Notes under the pieces: generated by a model
Databases searched by the model: none
What the model was told of the DNA's origin: nothing
The model's input: only the letters and a program-made list of their open reading frames with translations
Made by a program: the position numbers and the translations under genes
DNA from: Bacteroidota bacterium
Lineage (GTDB): Bacteria > Bacteroidota > Bacteroidia > Chitinophagales > Saprospiraceae
Assembly: GCA_963169455.1 (NCBI GenBank)
Contig: CAUJDW010000076.1
Location: forward strand, 1-42,421
Direction of reading: 5' to 3'
Length of the DNA stretch: 42,421 bases
Part shown: piece after piece, positions 8,357 through 16,270 of the stretch
Layout of the letters: each line of letters starts with the position of its first letter
Numbering within the stretch: the stretch's first letter is position 1

Positions 8357-8707
8357 ATGTCAATCGTAACCGAATTCAACGACTACCGGGCCCGGATGAA
8401 CGAGAAAATCCTGGCGGAAGACAATAAAGTTTTAAAACGGTTTTTCAATCTCGACACCAATGCGTATACTGACGGGGCGCTTTCGGCCAGGACCAAGGAG
8501 CTGCTGGGGCTGGTAGCCTCCATGGTGCTGCGCTGCGACGACTGCATCCGCTATCATCTGGGCACATGCTACGAGTTGGGCGTGACGCGGGCCGAAGTGT
8601 TCGAAGTGTTCGCCATCGCCAACCTGGTCGGCGGCTCCATCTGCATCCCCCACACGCGGCGGGCGGTGGAGTACTGGGAAGCGCTGGAAGAGGGTGGGAA
8701 TGGTTGA
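8357..8707 (+). CDS. Carboxymuconolactone decarboxylase/AhpD-like protein
   Basis: A 116-aa all-helical protein of the CMD/AhpD family. The redox motif C60-DD-C63-IRY-H67 reproduces the CxxCxxxH arrangement of alkylhydroperoxidase AhpD, so a thiol-based peroxidase or disulfide reductase role is plausible; the decarboxylase subgroup normally lacks this motif. The frame is open upstream into the tandem repeat, but the family N-terminus (MSIVTEFNDYRARMN) fits the ATG at 8357. The helicase gene starts 17 nt after its stop, so the two are probably cotranscribed. Confidence 0.88.
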   Translation: MSIVTEFNDYRARMNEKILAEDNKVLKRFFNLDTNAYTDGALSARTKELLGLVASMVLRCDDCIRYHLGTCYELGVTRAEVFEVFAIANLVGGSICIPHTRRAVEYWEALEEGGNG

Positions 8708-8724
8708 AACCCAAAAGAGAATCC

Positions 8725-11016
8725 ATGGCAAGAAATAACTACCTCCAGCAGCTTAATGAGGTGCAGCGCCAGGCCGTGACGGCCACCGACGGGCCTGTGC
8801 TGGTCGTGGCCGGGCCCGGCTCGGGGAAAACCCGGGTGCTCACCTACCGCATCGCCCACCTCATCGAACAAGGTGTGGCGCCCTGGGAGATACTGGCGCT
8901 CACCTTCACCAACAAGGCAGCCCGGGAGATGAAGGAGCGCATCGAAAAGGTAGTGGGCGAAGCGGCCAATAAAGTGTGGGCGGGCACTTTCCACTCCATC
9001 TTCGCCCGCATCCTGCGCGTGGAAGCCGAAAAAATCGGCTATCCGCCCAACTTCACCATCTACGATACGGAGGATTCCAAGAGCGTGCTCAACGCCATCA
9101 TCAGGGAGATGAACCTGGACAAAAACACCTACAACGTCAATACCGTCCGCTCGCGCATCTCCTCGGCCAAAAGCAACCTCATCACCCCCAGGCTTTATGA
9201 AAAGGATGAAGAACTCCGCCAGCAGGATCAGCTGGCCAAACGCCCTTACACCTACGCCATTTACCAGAAGTACGCCGCCCGCTGCAAACGCTCGGGCGCC
9301 ATGGATTTCGACGACCTCCTCTACCGGCTGTACGAGCTGTTCCAGACAAACCCCGACAAGGTGCTGGACAAGTACCGGAACAAGTTCAAATACATGCTCG
9401 TCGATGAGTTTCAGGACACCAACCACCTGCAGTACTCCATCGTCCGGAAGTTCGTCAATTACGAAGGCAGCCCGCGCAACATCTGCGTAGTGGGCGACGA
9501 CGCCCAGAGCATCTACGCCTTCCGCGGGGCAACCATCCAGAACATCCTGGACTTCGAAGACGATTTCAAGCCCCACGGCATCAGGATATTCAAACTGGAA
9601 CAGAACTACCGCTCCACCGAACACATCGTCAAGGCCGCCAATGAGGTGATCACTTACAACAACCGCCAGATTCAAAAAACCATCTGGTCGGACAAGGGCG
9701 AGGGCCACCGCATCCGCATCATCAAGGCGCTGACCGACGGGGAGGAAGGCAAGCGGGTGGCCGACACCATCCTGGAGCAGAAAAACCGCTACCACCTCAG
9801 CAACGGAGATATCGCCATCCTGTACCGCACCAATGCGCAGTCGCGCGTTTTTGAAGAATACCTGCGGCGGTACAACATCTCCTACCGGGTGTTTGGAGGC
9901 CTGTCCTTCTACCAGCGCAAGGAAGTCAAAGACCTGATCGCCTACCTGCGCCTGGCCGTCAACCCCCACGATGACGAAGCCCTGCGCCGGGTGATCAACT
10001 ACCCCAGGCGGGGTATCGGCGACTCCACCCTGGACAAGGTGGCGGAGCTGGCCGACAAGCTGGAAAAGCCCTTGTGGGAATGCCTGGGCAACGTTCAGGT
10101 GAACACCAGGGCGCAGAACGCCATCAGCGACTTCATCGGCATGGTCAAATCCTTCAACCGGCGCGCCGGCGCGGATCATGCCTACGAACTGGCCGCCTAC
10201 ATCGCCAAGCGTTCCGGCATGCTGGACGAGCTGAAAAACGACACGACCGTTGAAGGCATCGGGCGCCTCGAAAACGTCAACGCCCTGCTCGACGGCATCA
10301 AGGCCTTCGTGGAGGAACACACCGTGATCGACACGGAAACCGTGCCCGACAAGTCGCTGGCCAGCTACCTGCAGAACATCGCCCTGCTGACCGACCTGGA
10401 CGAAAACGAAAACGGCGGCGAACACATCACGCTCATGTCGGTGCACTCGGCCAAGGGGCTGGAGTTCAAATCCGTTTTTGTGGTGGGGCTGGAAGAAAAA
10501 CTGTTCCCCTCCTTCATGGCGATGGAATCGCCCGAGGGGCTGGATGAGGAGCGCCGGCTTTTCTACGTGGCCATTACCCGGGCCGAACAGTTCCTGACCC
10601 TGTCGTACGCCGTGAGCCGTTACCGGTTCGGGCAGACGCGCTACGAGGAGCCCAGCCGCTTCCTGGAAGAGATACCCGCGCAACACGTGGAAAGCACTGC
10701 CCACGTCCGCTCCCGCTCCGCTTTCATGGATGAGATCGAGCCCTCCCCCGGCAGCGCCAGCGCCAGCGTGATGGGCAACTTCAAACGCCAGGGCCAGCGC
10801 CCCGCCGTCCATATCGACCCCAAAGGCTTCAAAGCCGCTCCTGCCGACCAGATACAGGCGGGTATGAAGGTGCTGCACCTCAAATTCGGCGAAGGGAAAG
10901 TGCTCAGCATCGACGGCGCCGCAGCCAACCGCGTGGCCACCATCTTTTTCCCCCAATCCGACGAGCCGCAACAGCGGCGGATCATGCTGAAGTTTGCAAA
11001 GCTGCAGATATTGTAA
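8725..11016 (+). CDS. pcrA: ATP-dependent DNA helicase PcrA/UvrD (superfamily 1A)
   Basis: A 763-aa 3'-5' DNA helicase for repair and clearing of recombination or replication intermediates. All SF1A motifs are visible in order: Walker A AGPGSGKT (29-36), TFTNKAAREM, motif II VDEFQDTNH (about 225), motif III VGDDAQSIYAFRG, motif IV EQNYRST, motif V MSVHSAKGLEFKSVF and motif VI RLFYVAITRAE. The C-terminus has the PcrA-type Tudor-like segment (VLHLKFGEGKVLSIDG). The frame is open further upstream inside the AhpD-like gene; the ATG at 8725 gives the standard N-terminus LNEVQRQAV. The convergent TonB_C gene ends only 4 nt away. Confidence 0.96.
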   Translation: MARNNYLQQLNEVQRQAVTATDGPVLVVAGPGSGKTRVLTYRIAHLIEQGVAPWEILALTFTNKAAREMKERIEKVVGEAANKVWAGTFHSIFARILRVEAEKIGYPPNFTIYDTEDSKSVLNAIIREMNLDKNTYNVNTVRSRISSAKSNLITPRLYEKDEELRQQDQLAKRPYTYAIYQKYAARCKRSGAMDFDDLLYRLYELFQTNPDKVLDKYRNKFKYMLVDEFQDTNHLQYSIVRKFVNYEGSPRNICVVGDDAQSIYAFRGATIQNILDFEDDFKPHGIRIFKLEQNYRSTEHIVKAANEVITYNNRQIQKTIWSDKGEGHRIRIIKALTDGEEGKRVADTILEQKNRYHLSNGDIAILYRTNAQSRVFEEYLRRYNISYRVFGGLSFYQRKEVKDLIAYLRLAVNPHDDEALRRVINYPRRGIGDSTLDKVAELADKLEKPLWECLGNVQVNTRAQNAISDFIGMVKSFNRRAGADHAYELAAYIAKRSGMLDELKNDTTVEGIGRLENVNALLDGIKAFVEEHTVIDTETVPDKSLASYLQNIALLTDLDENENGGEHITLMSVHSAKGLEFKSVFVVGLEEKLFPSFMAMESPEGLDEERRLFYVAITRAEQFLTLSYAVSRYRFGQTRYEEPSRFLEEIPAQHVESTAHVRSRSAFMDEIEPSPGSASASVMGNFKRQGQRPAVHIDPKGFKAAPADQIQAGMKVLHLKFGEGKVLSIDGAAANRVATIFFPQSDEPQQRRIMLKFAKLQIL

Positions 11017-11020
11017 CCCC

Positions 11021-12106
11021 CTACCTGCATATCACCGGCAGCACCCCGTCGTACCAGTCCACCAGCGATATTTCGCGGGCGAGGGAGAGGTCGGCGCAGG
11101 CTTCGGCGAAGCGCTGGAGGTCGAGGTAGGCCTGGCCGCGCATGAGCAGCAGGGCGGCGTCGTTGGGGAAGAGGCTTATGGCCTGCGACATTTTCTCCAG
11201 CCCGGCTTCCTTGTTCCCCTCGTTGTACACTTTTGCCCCTTCTTCGGCCAGTGCGGAAGCCTTCTCGTAGTCCTGTACGCGTTGCCGGCAGCCGGCAGCC
11301 TGGGGGATGAAAGGCAGGCGGAGGTCGTAAGCCGAGGCCACAGGGCGGCCTTCGTAGGTGGCTACTTCCCACTTGCCATAGGTGGATGTAGCTGCGTCGA
11401 TGGCTTCATACCAGAAATCAAAACCCAGGTTGTTGTAGTCGATGAGGTCAAGGATGCGGGCCTCCCCATTGGGGCGCACCAGCACCTGTATGTCGATGCG
11501 GCCAATATAACAGCTATCTTCCCAAGCCCCGGGGTATTCCAGCTTCCCGTTGAGGTAGGCCTCCAGCGCTTCGTCCCCGCCTTTGAACTGGAGCGGCTTT
11601 TCAAACTCGGTGTACACCGTATCGCGGCCGATGATGGTATAGGGCGGCAGTTCCTCCAGTTTGAACTTTACCGGCAGGTTGAAGCGGGTGCGGACGGGCT
11701 TGCCTTCCCTGCGGCCAGGCACCCATTTGACGCCCAGTTGGTTCAGCCCTTCCAGCACCCTGAGCACCTCCACCCCACAGCCGCCGCCGATATCGCGCAA
11801 AACCTGCAGGTTGCTTATTCCGCCATCCTTTTCCACCACAAACCCTGCGACGACGGTGCCTTCATTCCCGTTTTGCCTGGCCTCCAGGGGGTAGGTGATA
11901 TTCTGGTACATATAAGCCAGCAGGGCCTGCTGAGCGCACTGGTTCCTGGCCTCGATCGTCGTGTCCAGCTTCTCGCAGGCCGGGAAACGGGGCATTTCTT
12001 CCACTACCTGGTAAATGGTAGTGTCGCCATCCGCCACCGGCGCATCCTGCGCAAAGGCGAGGCCGGAGCTTATGGTAAATAAAAAGATCAGTATGGTAGC
12101 TCTCAT
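11021..12106 (-). CDS. Secreted protein with two TonB C-terminal-like domains and TPRs
   Basis: About 361 aa. A signal peptide ends near GLAFAQ. A first TonB_C-type domain (about 60-155) has YPLEARQNGNEGTVVAGFVVEKDG and a conserved WVPGRREGKPV. A second, more divergent copy (about 180-265) has YPGAWEDSCYIGRIDIQVLVRPNG and KWEVATYEGRPV. A C-terminal tetratricopeptide pair (about 285-350) has LMRGQAYLDLQRFAEACADL. There is no N-terminal membrane anchor of a true energy-transducing TonB, so it is more likely a periplasmic partner. The ATG at 12106 precedes the signal peptide; an ATG at 12124 is also in frame. Confidence 0.8.
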   Translation of the reverse strand: MRATILIFLFTISSGLAFAQDAPVADGDTTIYQVVEEMPRFPACEKLDTTIEARNQCAQQALLAYMYQNITYPLEARQNGNEGTVVAGFVVEKDGGISNLQVLRDIGGGCGVEVLRVLEGLNQLGVKWVPGRREGKPVRTRFNLPVKFKLEELPPYTIIGRDTVYTEFEKPLQFKGGDEALEAYLNGKLEYPGAWEDSCYIGRIDIQVLVRPNGEARILDLIDYNNLGFDFWYEAIDAATSTYGKWEVATYEGRPVASAYDLRLPFIPQAAGCRQRVQDYEKASALAEEGAKVYNEGNKEAGLEKMSQAISLFPNDAALLLMRGQAYLDLQRFAEACADLSLAREISLVDWYDGVLPVICR

Positions 12107-12165
12107 GTTCTCTATTTTCAGCATTGAATACTTTTTTGGCTAGAGCGGAGTTGGCTGCATACGGC

Positions 12166-13437
12166 TCACTCCCCCATCCAGGCTTTCAGTTGCCCGATGA
12201 GTTTCTTCTGGTCCGCCTCGCTCATGTTTTTGATGCGGGCCGAACCGTGGTTCTGGCCGGGCATGATGTACCAGTGCGCGTCCACCTTGCCGGAGGGAGG
12301 GACGCCGGTTGCCGTCCAGGTATCCGTGCCGCCGTAGATGTAAATGAAGCGGTTGCCCTGGCTTGCCAGCCAGTCGTACACCTTGCGCACCAGGCCCGGT
12401 TCGAAAGTCATGGGCGCTTTGCCGGGCATAAACACGGCGCTGGGTTCGGCCGGCAGTACTTTGATAAGGCCTTTGAAATCATCCGTTTCGTAACCGTAGT
12501 ACCCCATCTGGGTGCCGGCCTGCCAGTAATGGGAAGCATAGCCGTTCATGGTATCGTCATTGAAGAAGGAAAGCCCCACGACCTCCACGAAATGTTCCAG
12601 GAGTTTTTCCAGATCGTCCTTTTTGGCCTCGGGTATGGTTTTGCAGTCGAAGCCCATCTGCCAGAAGGAGAAGGGATATTCCAGGATGCCGAATTCGAAA
12701 GCCTGTTCGAAGTCGAGGTAGGTGAAGGACTCTTTGGCGCCTTTGGCGTACCAGCGCAACAGGGGCAGGGCTTTGTCGCGTTCCTTCAGCAGGCGCAGCT
12801 GCACCTGGCGGATGGCGTTGCGGCAGGCGTCGGAGCCCACGGTGTCGAGGAAGGCGTAAATGCGTTTATCCTTGAGTTCCAGGTTGAGCGGAGCGACGTA
12901 GGGGACGGAGGCCGCCACATCGTCCGGGTAAAAATAGCGGTAGAAAATCGTCGTCTGGCCGCCCTTGCTGATGCCGGTGCTCACCCATGCCTTCGGGTAG
13001 AGCTGCCCCAGGAGTTCGCGCACATGGTGCAGGTCTGCCGTGGCCTGTTCCAGGTTGAGGTAGGCGTAATCCGCTTTTTCCGGCACGGAGGCCCCGAAAT
13101 AGCGGTGTTCGACGGCCACCTGGTTGGCGCCGAGGTATTGCGTCAGTTCGTAAAGGCGGTTCGAGGGGCGGTTGTAGCCTTCGGTGGCCATGACCATGGG
13201 CGCATCGAAGCTCCGGTGTGACAGGAAGGCGCGCTGATAGAAATAACCCCTGGCGGGGTCTTTGTGGTCGACAGGCTGCCGGATGCTCAGCTCATAAGCG
13301 GACTCGAAGCCTTCGGGAGCGTCGATCTTTTTAAAGGCAAGCCCGGGCAGGTCGAAAAGCGCCTGCTCGAGCGCGGAGGGCTGGGCAAGCAGCCAGGCCG
13401 GAAGCAGAAAAGCGCAGGCCAGTTGTATCCATTTCAT
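12166..13437 (-). CDS. Secreted PS-10 type tripeptidyl aminopeptidase (peptidase S37)
   Basis: A 423-aa protein with a signal peptide (cleavage near LLAQ), expected in the periplasm or outside the cell. The alpha/beta-hydrolase nucleophile elbow reads STGISKGGQTTIFY, with the serine in GISKGG. Upstream, EHRYFGAS and LNLEQATADLHHV match the S28/S37 serine carboxypeptidase group. Near the C-terminus, YGGTDTWTATGV and PGQNHGSARI supply the likely Asp and His of the triad. The family removes tripeptides from N-termini. It lies 33 nt downstream of the M19 dipeptidase gene on the same strand, suggesting a peptide-utilisation operon. Confidence 0.88.
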   Translation of the reverse strand: MKWIQLACAFLLPAWLLAQPSALEQALFDLPGLAFKKIDAPEGFESAYELSIRQPVDHKDPARGYFYQRAFLSHRSFDAPMVMATEGYNRPSNRLYELTQYLGANQVAVEHRYFGASVPEKADYAYLNLEQATADLHHVRELLGQLYPKAWVSTGISKGGQTTIFYRYFYPDDVAASVPYVAPLNLELKDKRIYAFLDTVGSDACRNAIRQVQLRLLKERDKALPLLRWYAKGAKESFTYLDFEQAFEFGILEYPFSFWQMGFDCKTIPEAKKDDLEKLLEHFVEVVGLSFFNDDTMNGYASHYWQAGTQMGYYGYETDDFKGLIKVLPAEPSAVFMPGKAPMTFEPGLVRKVYDWLASQGNRFIYIYGGTDTWTATGVPPSGKVDAHWYIMPGQNHGSARIKNMSEADQKKLIGQLKAWMGE

Positions 13438-13470
13438 TTCAGTCTGGTTTATTTCGTTTTCTAAATGATC

Positions 13471-14709
13471 TCACTTTGCTTTTTCCGCCACCCGTTCCAC
13501 TTCCTTCCAGACGCGCCACACATTTTTGTAGCAGACTTTGGCAATGTCCTCCTCCGAGTATCCGCGCAGGAGCAGTTCGTAGAGCAGGTTCGGATATTGG
13601 GAAACATCCTTCAGCCCCGTGGGCAGGGAATCCCCCACCCCATCAAAATCCGAACCCAGCCCGACATGATCGATGCCGGCCAGTTTCACGACGTGATCGA
13701 TGTGATCGGCCACCAGTTTGACGTCAGCGAAGAGGGTGGGGTTGTCCTTTCTGAACTGCTCGATAATGGGGGCTGCATCGGAAGACCTGTAACTCAGGCC
13801 TTCTTTAGCCAGGAGCGCGTTCAGTTCTTCCCGTTTGCGGTCATTGTTGGCGCTCATTTCCCCATCGAGGAAGTCCGTGCCGAAGTTGATCTGAATAACC
13901 CCGCCGTTCTCCGCCATACGGCGGATCATTTCATCGTTCATATTGCGTTCAAAGCCGGGTGTGTACTTGCGGCAGGAGGAATGAGAGGCGATGCAGGGCG
14001 CTTTGGTGAGTTCCATCACCTGCCAGAAGGTGCTGTCGGAAACGTGCGAAATATCAATCATCATGCCCACCCGGTTCATTTCGCGCACCACCTCCCGGCC
14101 GAACGGGCTCAGCCCGTTCCAGGTGCGAGTGGTGTCGTAGGAAGAATCGCAGATGTGGTTGTCCCTGCCATGGGTGAGCGTGATATAACGGATGCCGCGG
14201 CCATGGAAATACCGGACATTCCTCAGGTCGCCTTCGATGGGCGCGCCATTCTCCATGCCCATGGGCAGGGATATGAGCCCTTTGGCGAAGTTGGCCTCTA
14301 TTTCCGCCGGCGAGCGGCCGGGAGCGAACTTGCCGGGATGGGCCTGAATAATACCATGCACCATATCGATGAGCGAATCGGCCAGCAGTTTGGCGCGGCC
14401 GTCCTGATAAGAGGAGGGAATGAAAATGGACATAAAGGGGGCGTCGAGCCCGCCCTTTTTGGCGCGCACATAGTCGAAATCCCCTTTTTCCGTTTCTATG
14501 GGAATGCCTATATATTCGCGTTCCAGCCGGAAGTTCTGCACCCTTAGGCGATAGGGCAGGTCCACATGGCCATCGGTGATGATGTATTTGTGGGCCAGCT
14601 TTTCAGCCTTTTTCCGCAGGCTGTCGCCGGAAGGCTGGGCAGAGGCGGCGCCCAGGCCAAAGCAGCAGGTAAAAAAGAGCAGGAATGCCAATCCGGACAA
14701 GTTGTTCAT
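13471..14709 (-). CDS. Secreted membrane dipeptidase (peptidase M19)
   Basis: About 412 aa with a signal peptide ending near GAASAQ. It is the renal dipeptidase family of zinc amidohydrolases. Visible metal and active-site motifs are TDGHVDLPYR (HxD), the bridging-Glu region near GDLRNVRYFHGRG, MMIDISHVSD, CIASHSSCRKYTP and GLGSDFDGVGD. It hydrolyses dipeptides, and some relatives act on D-amino acid amides. The in-frame start at 14718 is a GTG; the ATG at 14709 (MNNLSGLAF) gives a better signal peptide. It is upstream of and probably cotranscribed with the S37 peptidase gene. Confidence 0.92.
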   Translation of the reverse strand: MNNLSGLAFLLFFTCCFGLGAASAQPSGDSLRKKAEKLAHKYIITDGHVDLPYRLRVQNFRLEREYIGIPIETEKGDFDYVRAKKGGLDAPFMSIFIPSSYQDGRAKLLADSLIDMVHGIIQAHPGKFAPGRSPAEIEANFAKGLISLPMGMENGAPIEGDLRNVRYFHGRGIRYITLTHGRDNHICDSSYDTTRTWNGLSPFGREVVREMNRVGMMIDISHVSDSTFWQVMELTKAPCIASHSSCRKYTPGFERNMNDEMIRRMAENGGVIQINFGTDFLDGEMSANNDRKREELNALLAKEGLSYRSSDAAPIIEQFRKDNPTLFADVKLVADHIDHVVKLAGIDHVGLGSDFDGVGDSLPTGLKDVSQYPNLLYELLLRGYSEEDIAKVCYKNVWRVWKEVERVAEKAK

Positions 14710-14995
14710 CCTTATCACATTTTGATCGGCAGTAAAATTAAGGAATCCGGGCGAAGTATTGGTAAATTACTGTTGGCCATAACGGCAACCGGCCGCATGG
14801 CGGCCACGCCCCTCCCTTTCCGGAAAAAGCTGTTGCAATTCCTTGTCCAAAAATTCGCCCCCCTTTATCTGCAATCCTGGCAAAAAGGCTTAATTTTCCA
14901 TTAATTCCGGAAAACCGAAAAAAAATCCCCCCCTTTCCAGAGGCCCAGCAGACAATAACGCGTCAGAACTACTACAGCTAACAAAAAATACCCAG

Positions 14996-15379
14996 ATGAT
15001 GAGACTGGCCTTTCTTTCAGCTCTTTTCCTTGTTGTCCCTACCCTGCTTCGGGCGCAGGCCCCGGCCCGCCCTGCTTACTGCGACGAACTGCCTGTCACG
15101 TATGAAAAGGCGGCGTCCACCAGCACCCCCCTGCCCAGGTTCGCCACCGATCCGGTAACCGAATACAAAGTGCAGGTCGCCATCCTCAGGCATACCCATC
15201 CCCGGGATTTTCCATTCCACAAAAAGCTGGTGGCCCGCTGGCGCCCCTGCGAACAGGTATGGGTAGTGGAGTCCAGGGACACCTTCCGCAACCGGGCTGA
15301 TGCGGAACAGTTAAAGCAGGAGCTGATCAGGCTTGGGTATAAGGGCGCATACCTCATCGAGCTGGTGGGCTATGAATAA
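14996..15379 (+). CDS. Small secreted SPOR-like protein
   Basis: A 127-aa protein with a clear signal peptide (MMRLAFLSALFLVV, cleavage near LRAQ). The C-terminal 75 residues (YKVQVAIL..., then RNRADAEQLKQELIRLGYKGAYLIEL) resemble a SPOR-type domain: beta strand, helix, then a beta strand with the FRNRADAEQLKQEL helix. SPOR domains bind denuded peptidoglycan, but the match is by eye. The gene stands alone on the + strand and ends 2 nt before a strong hairpin. The 277 nt upstream hold no other gene; the only structure noted there is a GGCCGC-ATG-GCGGCC palindrome near 14800. Confidence 0.7.
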   Translation: MMRLAFLSALFLVVPTLLRAQAPARPAYCDELPVTYEKAASTSTPLPRFATDPVTEYKVQVAILRHTHPRDFPFHKKLVARWRPCEQVWVVESRDTFRNRADAEQLKQELIRLGYKGAYLIELVGYE

Positions 15380-15380
15380 G

Positions 15381-15412
15381 CCTGGCCCCCGGCGGGCATT
15401 CCGGGGGCCAGG
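15381..15412. terminator. GC-rich hairpin between convergent genes
   Basis: A perfect 12-bp stem, CCTGGCCCCCGG (15381-15392) against CCGGGGGCCAGG (15401-15412), with an 8-nt loop, starts 2 nt after the SPOR-like gene and 15 nt past the stop of the leftward barrel gene. There is no T-run, but its placement argues for a bidirectional transcription end point. Confidence 0.75.
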
Positions 15413-15426
15413 AAAGCGGGCCGCAT

Positions 15427-16194
15427 TTACGTCCGGCCCTCCGGCATATCTATGCGCCGCTTGGAGCGGTTGCGGAGGTTCCAGGAGAGGGAGATGTAAA
15501 ACATTCTGGTTTCCAGCCCCTGATATGGCCGCACCTCCACGCCATTGATGCGCTCGGTATAGTCCTGGTCGAGGAAATCCAGCATATAATATCTGAATTT
15601 CAGGTTGACTCCCCCCGGGAACTGTATTCCCCCGAAGAGAGAAGGGTTAATGATATTGGTCCGATCGCTGAACCATTCCCCGAACTTGTCTTCCTTGTCG
15701 CCGTCGATAAATAGTTTTTCCTTGTAGTGGAACATCAATTCGGCTTCACCGCCGGCATAGACAAACGTGCGCCGTTTGAAGTTGCCGATTTTGAATGCCA
15801 GGGGGACCCCCAGTGAATAAGACCGCCGTTTGATTTTCACATCCCCGGCGCCCGGCGTCAGAATGCCCAGGTGCTCTGCGATCAGTACGCCGTCGTCTTT
15901 GGTGATCATACCGATATTCCGCATGCCGAAACCGGTGAACATGCCGAAGCTGTTGGTAAAATCGAAGTGCCAGTACTCGCCGAGATGGAAAAAAGCCGAA
16001 AACCGCAGGTTGGAGCCTATGCTCGCGTTGCCGCTGCTGACATCGGCAAAGGAAAAGATCAGTTCGCCGCCGGAGGTGGAATAAACGTCCACTTCCCGGG
16101 GGGGCGCCGGAGCGGGGTAGGGTTCGCCTTCCTGGCTGTGCAATGCCAGGGAAGCCAATAAGAACAGGGGTAAAAGGTTTAGTTTGTATGACAT
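15427..16194 (-). CDS. Outer membrane beta-barrel protein
   Basis: About 255 aa. A signal peptide ends near ALHSQ, then alternating polar and aromatic strands: LRFSAFFHLGEYWHFDF, SLGVPLAFKIGNFK, RTFVYAGGEAELMFHY, VNLKFRYYMLDFL and MFYISLSWNL at the C-terminus. This is typical of 8-12 strand outer membrane proteins (PorT/OMP_b-brl type). No specific family is assigned. It starts 77 nt downstream of feoB on the same strand and may be the last gene of the feo operon, which would hint at a role in iron uptake; that is inference only. Confidence 0.78.
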   Translation of the reverse strand: MSYKLNLLPLFLLASLALHSQEGEPYPAPAPPREVDVYSTSGGELIFSFADVSSGNASIGSNLRFSAFFHLGEYWHFDFTNSFGMFTGFGMRNIGMITKDDGVLIAEHLGILTPGAGDVKIKRRSYSLGVPLAFKIGNFKRRTFVYAGGEAELMFHYKEKLFIDGDKEDKFGEWFSDRTNIINPSLFGGIQFPGGVNLKFRYYMLDFLDQDYTERINGVEVRPYQGLETRMFYISLSWNLRNRSKRRIDMPEGRT

Positions 16195-16270
16195 GATAAT
16201 GCAGGTTGGTTTCCGAAATATTGGAAGCCCAAAATACAGATTGAACAATAAGGATACAAGCCCCTTAAAA

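Noticed and set aside
8011-8427. Frame crossing the 72-nt tandem repeat as a possible repeat protein
   Set aside because: One unit has a 1-nt insertion so the units are not read in the same frame, and the product looks like a translated non-coding repeat.
8569-10971. 800-aa minus strand frame
   Set aside because: Mirror of the PcrA helicase gene, which contains every SF1A motif; long antisense frames are expected in GC-rich DNA.
14566-14904. 112-aa + strand frame
   Set aside because: Mostly antisense to the M19 dipeptidase start, then low-quality intergenic sequence.
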